DNA of 64,000 nt from Pestalotiopsis fici W106-1 (lineage: Eukaryota; Ascomycota; Sordariomycetes; Amphisphaeriales; Sporocadaceae): contig NW_006917101.1 in the NCBI RefSeq assembly GCF_000516985.1, positions 744,001 to 808,000 on the forward strand. The letters are read 5' to 3'. The position numbers were made by a program, and so were the translations under genes. Below are positions 33,920 to 44,965 of this stretch, piece after piece. The number at the start of each line of letters is the position of its first letter. The stretch's first letter is position 1. Under the pieces are notes generated by a model, which made no database searches, was not told the origin of the DNA, and was given only the letters and a program-made list of their open reading frames with translations.

Positions 33920-36106
33920 ATGTCGGTTCCGCCGATCCAAGCGGACCTGCCGGTCCTAGACCGTGCCGAGAAGGAGGGAAAGTTCACCGACTCCGACCTC
34001 AAGACGGCCCCGACCACGTACTCGAACGATCATTCGGGCAGCGACGATGAGGGATACGACAAGAAGAACCCCTTCATTGACCCCGACGTGGCGGCCCATT
34101 GGCGGGACGTCTACGAAGGGTCGAGCTACGAGTGCCGTCACCTCTTCGACCCAAACTTGACTTGGACTGCCGAGGAAGAAAAGAAGATTATCCGCAAGTT
34201 GGACTGGCGCGTATGCCTCTGGGCAGTAAGCTACCAACATTCTTTTCTCCAGTATTGAAGAAACAGTATACTTACCACAGACTATGCCAGTGCGTCATGT
34301 TCTTCGGCCTCCAAGTCGATCGTGGCAACCTAGTGCAAGCCGTGTCAGACAACTTCTTGGCTGATCTGAAAATGACAACCAATGGTAATACGAGCTGCAA
34401 TGCAAAGACTATAGCTTCGCGCTAACCCTATGACTCAGACTACAACTACGGAAACACCATCTTCTTGGTTTCCTTCTTGTTTGCCGAACTGCCATCACAA
34501 CTGATCTCCAAGAAAGTTGGTCCTGATCGGTGGATTCCCATGCAAATCTGCCTGTGGTCTCTGGTAGCCACGTTTCAGAGTTTCATAACCGGCAGAGCTT
34601 CCTTTTTTGTTACTCGTGCTCTTCTGGGTGTATTGGAGGTAGGCCAAGTCCAAAGTATCCATGTCGCACAGCTACTGACTTTGCACAGGGAGGCTTCATT
34701 CCCGACATTGTCTTGTGGCTGAGCTACTTCTATACATCAAAGGAGCTGCCGATTCGTCTCAGGTATGCGTAGACAACTCACCATGGTGAAACAATAACTA
34801 ATCTGGGTACCTGCTAGTTACTTCTGGACGACCCTCTCGGCAACTACTATCATCACTTCGTTGATGGCTTATGGCTTGCTACACATGCGCGGTGTTGCCG
34901 GTTGGGCAGGATGGTAAGTCGTACAAAACTCAGTTCCTACTCATGTACGATGCTGACTATCTTCAACAGGAGATGGCTTTTTGCCATTGAGGGTGCCATT
35001 ACCTTTATTGTAAGAGATACCCATGACTATTACATGATCGCATGTGAACAAAGACTAATCCAAGCTGCTTAGGTCGGCGCTGCTTCCTTCTTCATGATGC
35101 CTGCTTCCGCCGTGCAGACCAAGACCTGGTTCCGCCCGAACGGATGGTTCACCGACAGGGAAGAAGCCATCGTGGTGAACCGCGTCTTGCGCGATGACCC
35201 TAGCAAAGGCGACATGCACAACCGTCAAGCCATTACACCGCGACTCCTCTGGGAGTCGATGAAGGACTACGACCTGTGGCCCATCTACATACTTGGTCTT
35301 GTGGCTTATATCCCGCAGAGTCCGCCCACCAAGTATATCACCCTGGTGCTCACTTCTGCCGGATTCGACACATTTACGACCAATTTGTTGACTATTCCAT
35401 CGGTAAGGGATCAATGCGTGACCCCATGATTACATTGATCTGACATTTCGCAGAGCGTTATGCACATCATTACCCTCCTTGCCATCACAAGGCTTTCGGA
35501 ATATTTGAATGAGCGATCCCTTGTCTCCATGTTACAGGCGGTATGGACCCTGCCTTGCGTGTTTGCGTTGCGTTTCTGGGGAAACATTATCACCGACGCT
35601 TGGGGCACATATGCCGTGGTGACGGTATTGCTGTCCTACCCTTACTGCCGTAAGTCCCCCACCAGGAATGGCGATAGTATACCAAGATGCTTACTGACTG
35701 GTTTGAAGACGCTATCCTCGTCGCTTGGACATCAAAGAACTCCAACAACGTCGGAACTCGCTCTGTGTCTGCGGCATTATATAACGTACGTGCCATTTGA
35801 ACACCTGTCATCTCAAAAGCCTGTTGCTGACCTCTTTGGCAGATGTGTGTCCAGATGGGAAGTGTCATCTCCAACTTCATCTACTTGGACGACGACAAGC
35901 CCAAGTACCGCCGCGGCAATGGCGTTCTCTTGGGGATTGATATTCTCGTCATTATCCTCTTCCTCTTGACCAAGGCTTACTATGTCTGGCGAAACAAGCA
36001 GCGCGACAGGGTCTGGAACGGAATGACCGAGGACGCGAGACGTGATTATACCAGAAACACCAAGCTGCAAGGCAGTCGCAGATTGGACTTTAGATTTGCT
36101 CACTAA
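33920..36106 (+). CDS. MFS transporter, anion:cation symporter (allantoate permease Dal5-like) family
   Basis: Ten exons (33920-34225, 34291-34384, 34439-34638, 34689-34762, 34818-34913, 34970-35009, 35073-35402, 35454-35649, 35709-35785, 35843-36106) give 558 residues with all phases matching. A charged cytosolic N-terminus of about 100 residues is followed by twelve TM segments. Family landmarks are RKLDWRVCLW before TM1, the LDRGN-type loop as QVDRGNL, VTRALLGVLEGGFIPD in TM4-5, GWRWLFAIEGAIT at TM6, WFTDREEAIVVNRVLRDDP in the central loop and the SNNVGTRSVSAALYNM motif in TM9-10. Relatives import organic anions such as allantoate, nicotinate or pantothenate; the substrate here is open. 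The adjoining FAD monooxygenase and NmrA-like gene could indicate use of an aromatic or heterocyclic compound (inference). Confidence 0.92.
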
Positions 36107-36567
36107 TGTGTGCTTCCACTAACTGCCGTCCCAACGAAATGCTGGCAGTAGTAAATGACAATGAATATGCCAACCATTCGGCTGCGGTGGAAGGTGGATC
36201 ATGTAGTTCAAAGACAGTAGACCAATAGAGCATTTACGATAATTTTGTCTCCACAACAATCATGCCCAACTGTCAGTTGTCCTACAGAAGATACCTGCGA
36301 TTCCCTCGAATGATGTAAGACTTGCTTGTTGTCCATGCAGCTATATCAGTTATGGAGTTTCGGACACTTGATATACCCGAACGGCAACGTCAGATGTAAG
36401 CACTTGGAAGAGGGCGCAGCCATGACGATAAGCAGTCAGTCTCCATAGTGCAACCTATAAGATGCCAAGTTGTCTCGAATATGAGTTCATGTACAAAAAG
36501 TTCATTTCCAGTCACAAATACTTACAATCGTTACGCAAACATCAAAACGGGGGTTTGGAAGTCAAAA
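36107..36567. other. Intergenic region, promoter of NmrA-like gene
   Basis: About 0.46 kb. The reading frame of the next gene is open upstream to 36448, but the extra 40 residues are unlike the family, so it is treated as promoter and leader. Confidence 0.5.
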
Positions 36568-37476
36568 ATGTCCCTAGAAAGCATCCTCGTCACCAGCGCT
36601 ACCGGCAATCAGGGCCGCGGCGTTGTCAAGCATTGCCTGGCTTCAGCGTCAATCAAGGTCTACGCGCTGGTGCGAGACCCCTCGAGCGCAGCAGCGCAAG
36701 AGCTCGAAGCATCGGGTGCGACCCTGGTCAAAGGCGATCTGGATGATGCGGCGTCTGTGCAGGCCGCGCTGGAGCAGACGAAGCCAACGGCGCTCTTCCT
36801 GAACCTGCCGCCTGGCCCCGGCAGTTTGCAGCTCAGCCGGGCGCGCATTGTTGTCGATGCTGCTGGCAATGTGCCGTCTGTCCGTTCGCTCATATATAGC
36901 GGCGTATCTGGCACGGGCTCGCACGACAGCTATCCCGATTTCGGCCCGGATCATCCCATGTACGAGTACTGGTTGTCAAAGCAAGAGATGGAGGACCTGG
37001 TGCGAAGTGCGGGGTTTGCGAGCTGGACAGTTATACAGCTCCCCGTGTTTTTGCAGCTCTTCGTGCCGCCCTTTGCCTCTGTGATGTTTCCAGATCTATG
37101 GAAGGACAACGTACTCCGAACGGCCTTCAAGCCCGAGACCAAATTCGACGTCCTGGATGCTGGGGATATTGGTGCTGTAGTTGCCGCGGCGCTGCAGAAG
37201 CCCGACGAATTCCGGCCCCGGGTCGTTCCCCTTGCCGTGGAGGCGGTCACGGCGAGTGAGCTGGCGGCCAAGATTGGGAAGGCCAGGGGGGTCAAGATCG
37301 AGGTGGCACACGAAACAATGGAAGATCTTGCAAAGAAGCTGGGGCCCTTGGGCCCGAGATTGGTGGCATTCCAGGGCATATACAACGCCACAGGGAGCAC
37401 GATTGACGTTCAGAAGAATAGAGAGGAATTTAACCTAAAGAGCGTGGAGGATTTCTTTGCCGCAGCTAATGTATAA
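36568..37476 (+). CDS. NmrA-like family NAD(P)-binding protein
   Basis: Single exon, 302 residues from ATG 36568. An in-frame ATG at 36448 would add 40 residues; the later start is chosen because MSLESILVTSATGNQGRGVV gives the normal first beta strand and TGxxGxG-type dinucleotide motif (TGNQGRG). The next strands read VYALVRDP and VKGDLDD, again typical. The classical SDR catalytic Tyr-Lys pair is not evident, as is common in NmrA-like proteins, which act either as redox sensors that bind NAD(P) or as atypical reductases. It lies downstream of the MFS transporter in the same direction. Function unknown beyond the fold. Confidence 0.85.
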   Translation: MSLESILVTSATGNQGRGVVKHCLASASIKVYALVRDPSSAAAQELEASGATLVKGDLDDAASVQAALEQTKPTALFLNLPPGPGSLQLSRARIVVDAAGNVPSVRSLIYSGVSGTGSHDSYPDFGPDHPMYEYWLSKQEMEDLVRSAGFASWTVIQLPVFLQLFVPPFASVMFPDLWKDNVLRTAFKPETKFDVLDAGDIGAVVAAALQKPDEFRPRVVPLAVEAVTASELAAKIGKARGVKIEVAHETMEDLAKKLGPLGPRLVAFQGIYNATGSTIDVQKNREEFNLKSVEDFFAAANV

Positions 37477-39183
37477 TAATCAGGGTTGGAACCTAACAGT
37501 TTCGCTAATACTTTGGTGGTGACTACGGATGATATTGATTCCTAGATGGAATACAAAACAATGTGGGCAGTAGCATTGTGTCACGGCAATAGTTCCAATT
37601 AATAATTGATACAATCTCCAAGATAATTGCATTTCTAACCATGACTCTTTGCTTCTTCAAACAACAAGAGAATATAGGAAAAAGGAAAGAAGAGAATAAA
37701 CTTGTTTCCCGAAGATCATTCTGATCTCCAACCACGATTATTGCAGTAGCTTGCGGTACGAAATCAAGAACCATTTTTTGAATAATCGATGAATCCACCA
37801 CCTTCCAAGCAATAGCCAGATATGGATTCCGTTGTGAAAGTGCTGAGAACCCATCAGTGAGTGCTGGCTAGTACGAACTCAAATCGGTTCTTGTTAGAAT
37901 AATATGCTTCTGCGGGCATCTTTTGCCGTTGCCAAGGGAATCCGCTATGAGTTGGATTCACAATCTATTGAAGATGGTCACAGATTATCCACAAAGGGCA
38001 CAAGGATGAAAAGACGTGATATTAGAAAAATCTAAGTACGGATACTGCACAAGCTATTCTTCCAAGGCAGATGAATTAGTTGAATGCTCGCAAGTCATCT
38101 CAATGGAGAGCAATTCTTGAAACAACTTTGGAACCTCTACGAATCATTCTACAACAAATAGACTTGAGCGAACAAGTTTACCAGCCGCTATTGCCAATCC
38201 CAGCCTCAATCACTTCCCAAATTCACAAAAGAGGTTGGATGATCAAGATCCCAAGACAAGTCTTTGGGTACCTTTTGGGCAGCGGAGACAGTGGTTGACC
38301 AATATAAGGCGATTGATTCTGACAAGGGAGGGCTCACGGGGCAATGTATGGTTTAGCCTGGTACGTGGTGGAGGTCAAATTTTCTTTTCATCGTCGACCA
38401 TGAAGCTGCCAGCCTGCGTTAAGCAATGGCTGAGTTTGTAGCTTGTAACATCACTCCGTTAACCGGCTTCATAACTTCTAGAACATCGACATCTAGTTTA
38501 AATCTGGAAGACAAGAAGAGAAAGCGAGGCCATAACTCCCCTTCTCGACTATTTTCGATCAAGCTCGACTCTCTTGGCAACATCCCTTGCTGTACGCTAT
38601 TGAAACTGGGAGGTCTGACATTTCAATCAAACGTGATTCGTCAATATATTGAATGACTGAGCTCTAGAGAGATCGTGGTGCCTGTTCGCTGAGTGACTTT
38701 CTTAATTTCTTTTCTTCAAAAAATACTGATGGGTTGAATTGGTGACGAGCACGTCCCCCATGGAGCCATTCTACGGAAAGTATATTTGCCTCTATACGCA
38801 ATATGCAGTCTTGAATCCAAATACTCGCTCGCTTCTTAGCCCAATATACTGCAAAACCATCGCTCACGTCGCTAATGATTGCAGCGAATCCGTAGGTCAT
38901 CATCAAGAAGCCATGCCACAACAATAGCGCCTCTTGATCTTTGTTTTTTTTGTCTCTTTGAGTATCATATCGTGCCCGTTGGCACAAACGCTCAGATCAC
39001 TTTTCCTGCCAGCTCACATCAATTGCGAATGTGGGGACCATGGGTGCATTCCACATGTGCGATTTGACCATAGTCACTAATCATGGGAATTTGGATCGAT
39101 CGCTTTGAGCGTCCCCTTGGCTTGGACGTTGAGAGCTGGCGACGAGTGAAACCCTCAACACGTTGTGCTAGATAGTTTCTCCA
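37477..39183. other. 1.7-kb intergenic region, no gene supported
   Basis: Short frames only on both strands. Part is AT-rich (37500-38100). No repeat, RNA gene or transposon feature recognised. Confidence 0.45.
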
Positions 39184-40572
39184 TCATCTTGCTGCTGGGG
39201 CCATCTGCCGAGGTCTGATTGCTCTTAAAGCCAATGATAATGTCTTGCCGTCAATCGAATTGGTTTTCGGGTCAAACCACGCTGAAACATCTATGACAAG
39301 TGAAGCCTTTGGACTTGCAACTTCGACCAGACCATTGAAGTGAACAGAACCACGTGGCGGATAAGGACGCTTAGGTTTCCAGACCTGCTTCCATTTCTGC
39401 CTGAGAGCCTGCCATGCGCCAACGGTATGTCCTGAGACTTCTTTGACGCCGTGAATATCTTTGGCGCTAGGCCTCTTCTCTGGGGTCTCTTGCGACTTGG
39501 AGAAGGGGCTGACCGCCCCTGGAAATCTACTTCCTGGAGAGCTGTCCGGCGGCGCATCTTCCGACGTTTGGGATGTAGTTGAGTCATCTGTGGGCGACCC
39601 ATCAGCAGTCTGCCGCCTTGTCGGACTCACTGCTTTTTCGTCTTTTGACTCTGCCGGCTTGGGACTCAGCGTAGTCGGATCTGAAGTCATACCCGAGGCT
39701 TTGGGCGGTGTTCCCTTAACAATGTGCTGCCTCATTCTGTCAAGTACCTGTTGAACACTCTGCTCCTGCTCGTCTTTCGGCTGGAATCCAAAGTATCTGG
39801 CGACTGAGCTGTAATGATGTTGAGCCAAGGTCGTGCTAAAGCTCCACATGGATAATGTCATGGCAGTTGGCATGAGCGTCCGTTGCAGCTTGAACGCGAC
39901 ATCGGAATCGACTGGCTGAGTCACAACTGACAGACCGTCATCGTCCCAGCATATCCTGGTCCAAGGTTAGCATACGCACGAGGGAATGAATTGTGCTTCG
40001 TCTTACACTTGTCTTTGGAAGGTCGGTGGCGGCCTTAGGGGATATGTGACATCCAACCAAGCGCGTGTGATCCTCCACTCTTTGCCGAATTGTAGACTAA
40101 TCTGTGGGTTGTTCTCAATAGCCTTCTTGGAGAATTCGGCAAGCGTAGCCTTGATGCTGGCAATCTTCTTTTGATCTCTGCTCAACTTGGCAAAAGCTTT
40201 CCATTCGGGGTCCGTTCCTTTGTACGGAGGCGAGGCTACGGTCTCGATGGTTCCGGGAAGCGGAATGTAAATGGCCGGGTCGGTCTCCTCGAGTTCCTTT
40301 TCCAGCTTTTTCCGTTCCTTGGGCGACATTTTAGAAATCTCCCCCTCTAGCCATTGCCCTATCACGGCAAAAACCGATGTTGTGTAAATCTCATAGCAAG
40401 CATAGTAGATAATCGCGGCGCCAAAGAAGGCGGCGGGCCGAAACCACTTCCTTCTCACTTTCACTCTTTGAAACTGTATTTGTGATGGTTCGGGGCGAGT
40501 ACTGCTGATGCGGAAACGTTGGAAAAGGGCAGGTCGGAACTGCGCCGGTTTTGTTCGTAGTAATCGCAACAT
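39184..40572 (-). CDS. Conserved hypothetical, probable mitochondrial inner membrane protein
   Basis: Two exons (40572-40007 and 39955-39184, phase 2 join) give 445 residues. The N-terminus MLRLLRTKPAQFRPALFQRF is Arg-rich without acidic residues, like a mitochondrial targeting sequence. A single TM segment follows at about 50-70 (AAFFGAAIIYYACYEIYTTS). The region to about 190 is charged and ends in a Pro-rich stretch. The centre of the second exon (about 250-360) is disordered and Ser/Pro-rich, and the C-terminus (PRGSVHFNGLVEVASPKASL) looks ordered with beta strands. I do not recognise a named family. An in-frame Met 12 codons upstream is possible but less like a presequence start. Confidence 0.78.
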
Positions 40573-41249
40573 GGTGAACGTGTCTTGAAGCGGCTCGCAC
40601 GTCTTCAAAGACGGCGGCTGCCCGCGGGGAGCGATGGAGGGCGATGCGCCACTGGTCTTTGCAAGAGTTGAGGATAAGCCTAAAATGTCCTGAGGTTACG
40701 GAATGAAACTTGATCGGCTCTGGTTTCAATAATATATCGAAAGGTCTGGTCGGGCGAAGAGATCGTCGACTCTGCTCGTGGTGAGGAAGAGAGATTCTCT
40801 GCAGGTGAGTGCTTCTCAAAATGACGAAGACCCTGGTTGTAGCCTTGTCAATTATAAACCGGCGTCTAAGGCATTGTAGTAGCAGGGGCAAACCGCTAGA
40901 AGAAGCCTAAAATACACAATGAACAGGGCCTGGATTTTGGGTCTTCAGGTACCTAATGGTTGGGAGAATGACACAGTCTCGGATTTACGACATGAACTGT
41001 ATGAAGTGGGAGTCATTTGGAGTAAGCATACAGTGTTTGGGTCATCAGAAATGACTATTTCGTACGGTAGGCGCTGCCGCTTATCGGCGATTCATCACGT
41101 GGATCTGGCTTGCTGGTAGCTCTTGGAGGTAGCGTCTGTGCAATTACGTCTCCAGCTCCAAGGCAACTAGCTCCAAAGGTGACCCTGCTCAACAACCAAA
41201 ACACCAGACATTGCAGCAGGCTGGTTGACGGGACACGCATCACAACACA
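40573..41249. promoter_or_regulatory. Divergent intergenic promoter region (0.68 kb)
   Basis: Lies between the start codons of the mitochondrial-type gene (minus) and the Vps3844-like gene (plus). No specific binding site can be named. Short frames on both strands are not supported as genes. Confidence 0.4.
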
Positions 41250-42326
41250 ATGAAGCTTTGGGGCTTCTTAGTACCGGCTCTAGCTGGTCTAGCCGCCGCT
41301 GCAGAGTCAGAGATCGAGGCCTACATCCTACGATCGCAACAAGCCGGATCCGCATCCTCGATATCGTCGTCTGCCGCTCAGACGATCCTGCAACAGCGTG
41401 TAGGCTATGCAAAGCAGCTGCCGGAGGATATCTCAGAGGAGGACATTCATCAAATTGCACAATATGGCATCAAGTCATCGCAGCATCTGTTCTCAGATGC
41501 ACCTGCCGATGACCTGAGCTCCCTCGTTGTAGTCATCAAGAACGCCGACGACGCCCATGTGGCGGGATTAAAGAAGGCCATCTCGAGCTACGGCCCATCA
41601 TTCACAGCACCTGGTCTTGATAAGCTTCCATCGAGCTATTTGCCCAAGGTATCGAAACAGTGTTCGCTCGAGGACACCATCGCCCTCAAGAGCGGCTGCT
41701 GGCGTGGCAAGTCTGCCTACCTCGAATACGACGCGGCCAAGGACAGCAAGGCTCTGAAGTCGCTCGCCTCTAGCATCGGCAAGCTTCAGGGCAACACCTT
41801 GGAGACGGTCGTTGTCACTGTGCCCACGAGCAGCACTCCGAGCGAGCTCCGCCGGCGTCAACAGTCCGAGGCCGTCCTCAACAAGGAGTTCAAGATCCAG
41901 ACGACCTCGAGCGAGTCCGAATCGGCAGCGACCAAGAATGACGACCAATCATTCAACCCTCACCCCTTTGTCGCCAAGGTTGGCGCCATTCCTGCCTGTT
42001 TCACCTCCAAGAACTCATGCGAGACTGCTACCGCCAACTGCAGCGGTCACGGAATCTGCCTCAACAAGTTCAAGTCTGACGCTGACTCGTCATGCTACGC
42101 TTGCCACTGCCAGAAGACTCGTGAGAAGAAGGGGAGCGACAGTATCTGGTACTGGGGTGGCGCTGCCTGCCAGAAGCAGGATGTCAGCGTTCCCTTCTGG
42201 ATGTTTGTTGGCTTCACTATTTTCATGGTTGGAGCTGTTGCCTTCAGCATCAGTCTCCTGTTCAATGTCGGTGAGGAGAAGCTGCCCGGTGTCATTGGCG
42301 CAGGTGTCTCTAGGGGCTCGAAATAA
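41250..42326 (+). CDS. Vps3844/DUF3844 family type I membrane protein
   Basis: Single exon, 358 residues. A signal peptide covers about 1-18 (MKLWGFLVPALAGLAAA). The luminal part to about 300 carries a Cys-rich, EGF-like C-terminal segment: CETATANCSGHGICLNKF followed by SSCYACHCQKTREKKG and WGGAACQKQDVSVPF. One TM helix follows at about 312-335 (FWMFVGFTIFMVGAVAFSIS), then a short cytosolic tail ending in GSK. This arrangement is the signature of the fungal DUF3844 family (vacuolar sorting protein Vps3844), thought to act in the ER or endomembrane system. The exact role is unknown. Confidence 0.88.
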   Translation: MKLWGFLVPALAGLAAAAESEIEAYILRSQQAGSASSISSSAAQTILQQRVGYAKQLPEDISEEDIHQIAQYGIKSSQHLFSDAPADDLSSLVVVIKNADDAHVAGLKKAISSYGPSFTAPGLDKLPSSYLPKVSKQCSLEDTIALKSGCWRGKSAYLEYDAAKDSKALKSLASSIGKLQGNTLETVVVTVPTSSTPSELRRRQQSEAVLNKEFKIQTTSSESESAATKNDDQSFNPHPFVAKVGAIPACFTSKNSCETATANCSGHGICLNKFKSDADSSCYACHCQKTREKKGSDSIWYWGGAACQKQDVSVPFWMFVGFTIFMVGAVAFSISLLFNVGEEKLPGVIGAGVSRGSK

Positions 42327-42697
42327 ACTTGTTGAATAAACGGCGAGAAGGATTACGAGATATAGAAGAATATGGGAAATGCTGCCGTAAGGTAGTATAC
42401 AGAAACGGCAGAAATGGTATTGGTGTCCAGACTGGTGTATCATAGTGTACTGGTTCCGGTTTATTGCCTGATGGTTTGCATCTCGGCTATTGGTGACCGA
42501 GCGGGAGGCTTCTCATTACTAGCACTTGTGAAATTTACAAAGTTCAATCAACCCTGCATGACACGTATTGACATGCTGAATCGCCTGAGTGTAATTCTCA
42601 ACACTGGAAACCTGCCAATGTTATTGTACTCGGTCTGCCCATGTGCATAGCATATATATCATATATAGATTGTTTAGGGGTATCATTAATATCAATC
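42327..42697. other. Convergent intergenic region
   Basis: About 0.37 kb between the ends of the Vps3844-like and NTR2-like genes. AT-rich near 42650-42700, consistent with polyadenylation signals. No gene supported. Confidence 0.5.
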
Positions 42698-44221
42698 TCA
42701 TACATCTTCCATTTGATCTGTTTGTCTTAGGGGCGTCGTGCCCATGCTCTCCAGACCTCGGCCGGGGGTGTCCATGTTCTTTGAATGGTCTAACAACGAT
42801 CTTGCCGCCGCAACTGTGCCGTTGGCATCATCGGTCTGAGGAGCTGGTGCGTTGCCACCCATTAGCGAGCGGTACCTCTCACCGGCCTCATTAAGCAATT
42901 GCTGAAGCTCTGGCTCCCTCCGATCAATCTCCTCGCGTTCTTGCTTGATCTTGTCAATCTCGGCCCTGGCCCTCTGGATTTCGGCAAGTTTTTGCGCCAT
43001 CTTGGTCTTGTACTCCTGCACCTTGACGCTGAGGTCCGGCAGCGGGGTGATCTTGGGCGGCACCTGCGTGGTGCCGTCGCGGGCCAGCCGGCGTCTCTGC
43101 TGCTCTCGTTCCTCGGCGAGCCCGTCCATGCCCGCCCGGGTCTGCGCGCTCTCATAAGCCGCCCTCCGCTCCGCCTCGCTGTCGTCGGACGTTTCGTCGT
43201 CCTCGGCCCCCTCGGCGGTTGCGATCATGGAGGCCATGTCGGCGCGCTTCTTCTTGCGCGCCTCCCGCTCGGCCTTGGCGCCGAGGGAAAGGCCGCCGTC
43301 TTCCACAAAAAATGAATCGTCTTCGTCGAGGTTGTCGTCTTTCACTAGCCGTTTCTCCTTTTTCTGGGATATGACGGCGGGTTGGCGTTTTGCGAGCAGG
43401 GATAGATATGAATCCCCCGCCCCCCGCTCGTCGTCTGAAAAGGATATAAAATCTTCTGCTCCTGCCTGCTGAGCCCGGCGTGCTCGCCGCTCTTTCTTTT
43501 CCTGAATCTCGGCCTCGGTCAAGATGGCCGTGGACTGTCCTGCGGGAGCCGTTGTTTGCTCTACTAGAGTAGCTCCTTCTAGCTCCGACGGATCCAAGGA
43601 CATTTCCACATCTTCGTCGGCGATTTGTAGTGACTCGAGATTTGCAGGGGTATTGGGTGTTGCGCTTTGAAGTTCTGACAGGTATTCCTTGCTATACCGC
43701 GGGCGGTCCTCCTCCTCTTCCTCCTCTGATCGTATCGGTAGTCGATTATTTTTCGTAAGTCCCTTGCGGTGTGGAAATTTCGTCGTCGCCAAAGCAACCG
43801 GGTTGCTTTGTTTGGCCTCTGAGGCCGGCTGGTCACCGCCTAACATGAAGGCGCCATCATCGTCTGTAGATTGCTTGTCGGCGTCAAAGGAGAGCTTCGA
43901 GGCTGCTGGAGTTCGTTTCTTGATCTTTGAAGAACCAGCTCTTCCGGTAAGTGCTGGCCGCACCACGACTGGTGCGCCGCCCTCCTCGTCATCTTCTGTT
44001 GAGTTGTTTGGTTGGGGCTCATCGATATCTGATATTTTTATCGTTTTGCGCAACAGCGATTGCTTCATGGGCCGCGTCTTGAACGTTGGCTGTAGAGCGG
44101 GCCCCTGGTCGAAGTCTGAAGCTACAGAGGGCGGTGTCGGCGATTCTGAGCCTCCCTCTTCTTCATCTTCATTGTGAATGGTGATTTTACGCGCCTTGCG
44201 TTTATTTGCGAATGCGCTCAT
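42698..44221 (-). CDS. NTR2-like spliceosome disassembly factor (GCFC/PAXBP1-related)
   Basis: Single exon, 507 residues, hydrophilic and very charged. The N-terminus MSAFANKRKARKITIHNEDE is followed by acidic and Ser/Pro-rich stretches. Recognisable elements of the Ntr2/GCFC group are the conserved RPRYSKEYLSELQSATPNTP segment (about 173-192), SFSDDE and LLAKRQP near 270-285, and a long coiled-coil at about 395-450 (KVQEYKTKMAQKLAEIQRAR). In yeast Ntr2 pairs with Ntr1 and Prp43 to release the excised intron lariat; a nuclear role in spliceosome turnover is inferred from the family. It shares its promoter with the SmG gene. Confidence 0.8.
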   Translation of the reverse strand: MSAFANKRKARKITIHNEDEEEGGSESPTPPSVASDFDQGPALQPTFKTRPMKQSLLRKTIKISDIDEPQPNNSTEDDEEGGAPVVVRPALTGRAGSSKIKKRTPAASKLSFDADKQSTDDDGAFMLGGDQPASEAKQSNPVALATTKFPHRKGLTKNNRLPIRSEEEEEEDRPRYSKEYLSELQSATPNTPANLESLQIADEDVEMSLDPSELEGATLVEQTTAPAGQSTAILTEAEIQEKKERRARRAQQAGAEDFISFSDDERGAGDSYLSLLAKRQPAVISQKKEKRLVKDDNLDEDDSFFVEDGGLSLGAKAEREARKKKRADMASMIATAEGAEDDETSDDSEAERRAAYESAQTRAGMDGLAEEREQQRRRLARDGTTQVPPKITPLPDLSVKVQEYKTKMAQKLAEIQRARAEIDKIKQEREEIDRREPELQQLLNEAGERYRSLMGGNAPAPQTDDANGTVAAARSLLDHSKNMDTPGRGLESMGTTPLRQTDQMEDV

Positions 44222-44513
44222 TTTTGAGGCCTTTTAAAATGGTAAAAACATAATGTTTGTAGTAAAGCTTCAGGTTGCGGCCTAGGAACGGAAGCTCGAA
44301 GGCTGACGTCGGTTTTCCCAGAAGCTCGGCCTTATCGATAAGACCCTCAACGGCCGTCCAGCCAGGCAGAACTTAGCTCCAATGAGCCTGGGTCAGTCAC
44401 TCTGTCGCGGCTCCGCGATCCAATCCCAGGACCCCCAGAAACAGCTTCGAATTCCGCGACAATCATAACACTGCGAGAGGTACATATTTTTCTCCGCATT
44501 CACATAATACGCA
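44222..44513. promoter_or_regulatory. Bidirectional promoter between NTR2-like and SmG genes
   Basis: The 292 bp between the two divergent start codons must hold both promoters and both leaders. No named site is visible. Confidence 0.6.
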
Positions 44514-44965
44514 ATGGCTCCCGCACAGCCAGAACTCAAGAAGGTACAGTAGCGGTAATCCTTTCCAGCTTGAAGAAGCGCAACAGCGCGCTGACCGTGT
44601 TTATTGCAGTACCTCGACAAGAAGCTGTTTGTCCAGCTTAATGGAAGCCGCAAGGTCATCGGTGTCCTGCGAGGATACGATGTACGTTGCACCCAGCCAT
44701 CCCAGTCATTGCTCGTTTGAGGCTCGACTCATACTTGTATAGGTTTTCCTGAACATTGTTCTCGATGATGCGGTCGAAGAGAAGGACGGCGGCGAAAAGG
44801 TCCGCCTGGGCATGGTTGTAAGTTCATCGCATCCGTAGAATCGATCGATAGTCACCTAACAGCGTCTTGCAGGTCATTCGTGGAAACTCAGTCGTCATGC
44901 TCGAAGCGCTCGAAAGAATAGGTGGCGGCGGCGGCGGCGGCGGCGACCGTGAACACCGAGGTTGA
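44514..44965 (+). CDS. SMX2: Small nuclear ribonucleoprotein G (Sm protein G)
   Basis: Four short exons (44514-44543, 44610-44681, 44743-44817, 44873-44965), all phase 0, give 89 residues. The Sm1 motif spans about 15-45 (KLFVQLNGSRKVIGVLRGYD, then VFLNIVLDDA) and Sm2 about 58-72 (GMVVIRGNSVVMLEAL). SmG is one of seven proteins of the heteroheptameric ring on U1, U2, U4 and U5 snRNAs. The core ends at ERI75; then comes an unusual tail of eight glycines (76-83) and DREHRG. The Gly run is encoded by GGT plus seven GGC codons. Three introns in an 89-codon gene give a very intron-dense locus. The symbol follows the yeast name. Confidence 0.92.
44921..44944 (+). repeat. GGC triplet repeat in SmG C-terminus
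   Basis: GGT followed by seven GGC codons encodes the octaglycine tail of SmG. Probably length-polymorphic without changing the Sm fold. Confidence 0.8.

Noticed and set aside
36448..36567. Upstream in-frame start for the NmrA-like protein
   Set aside because: The extra 40 residues are unlike the family, whose first beta strand begins right after the later Met.
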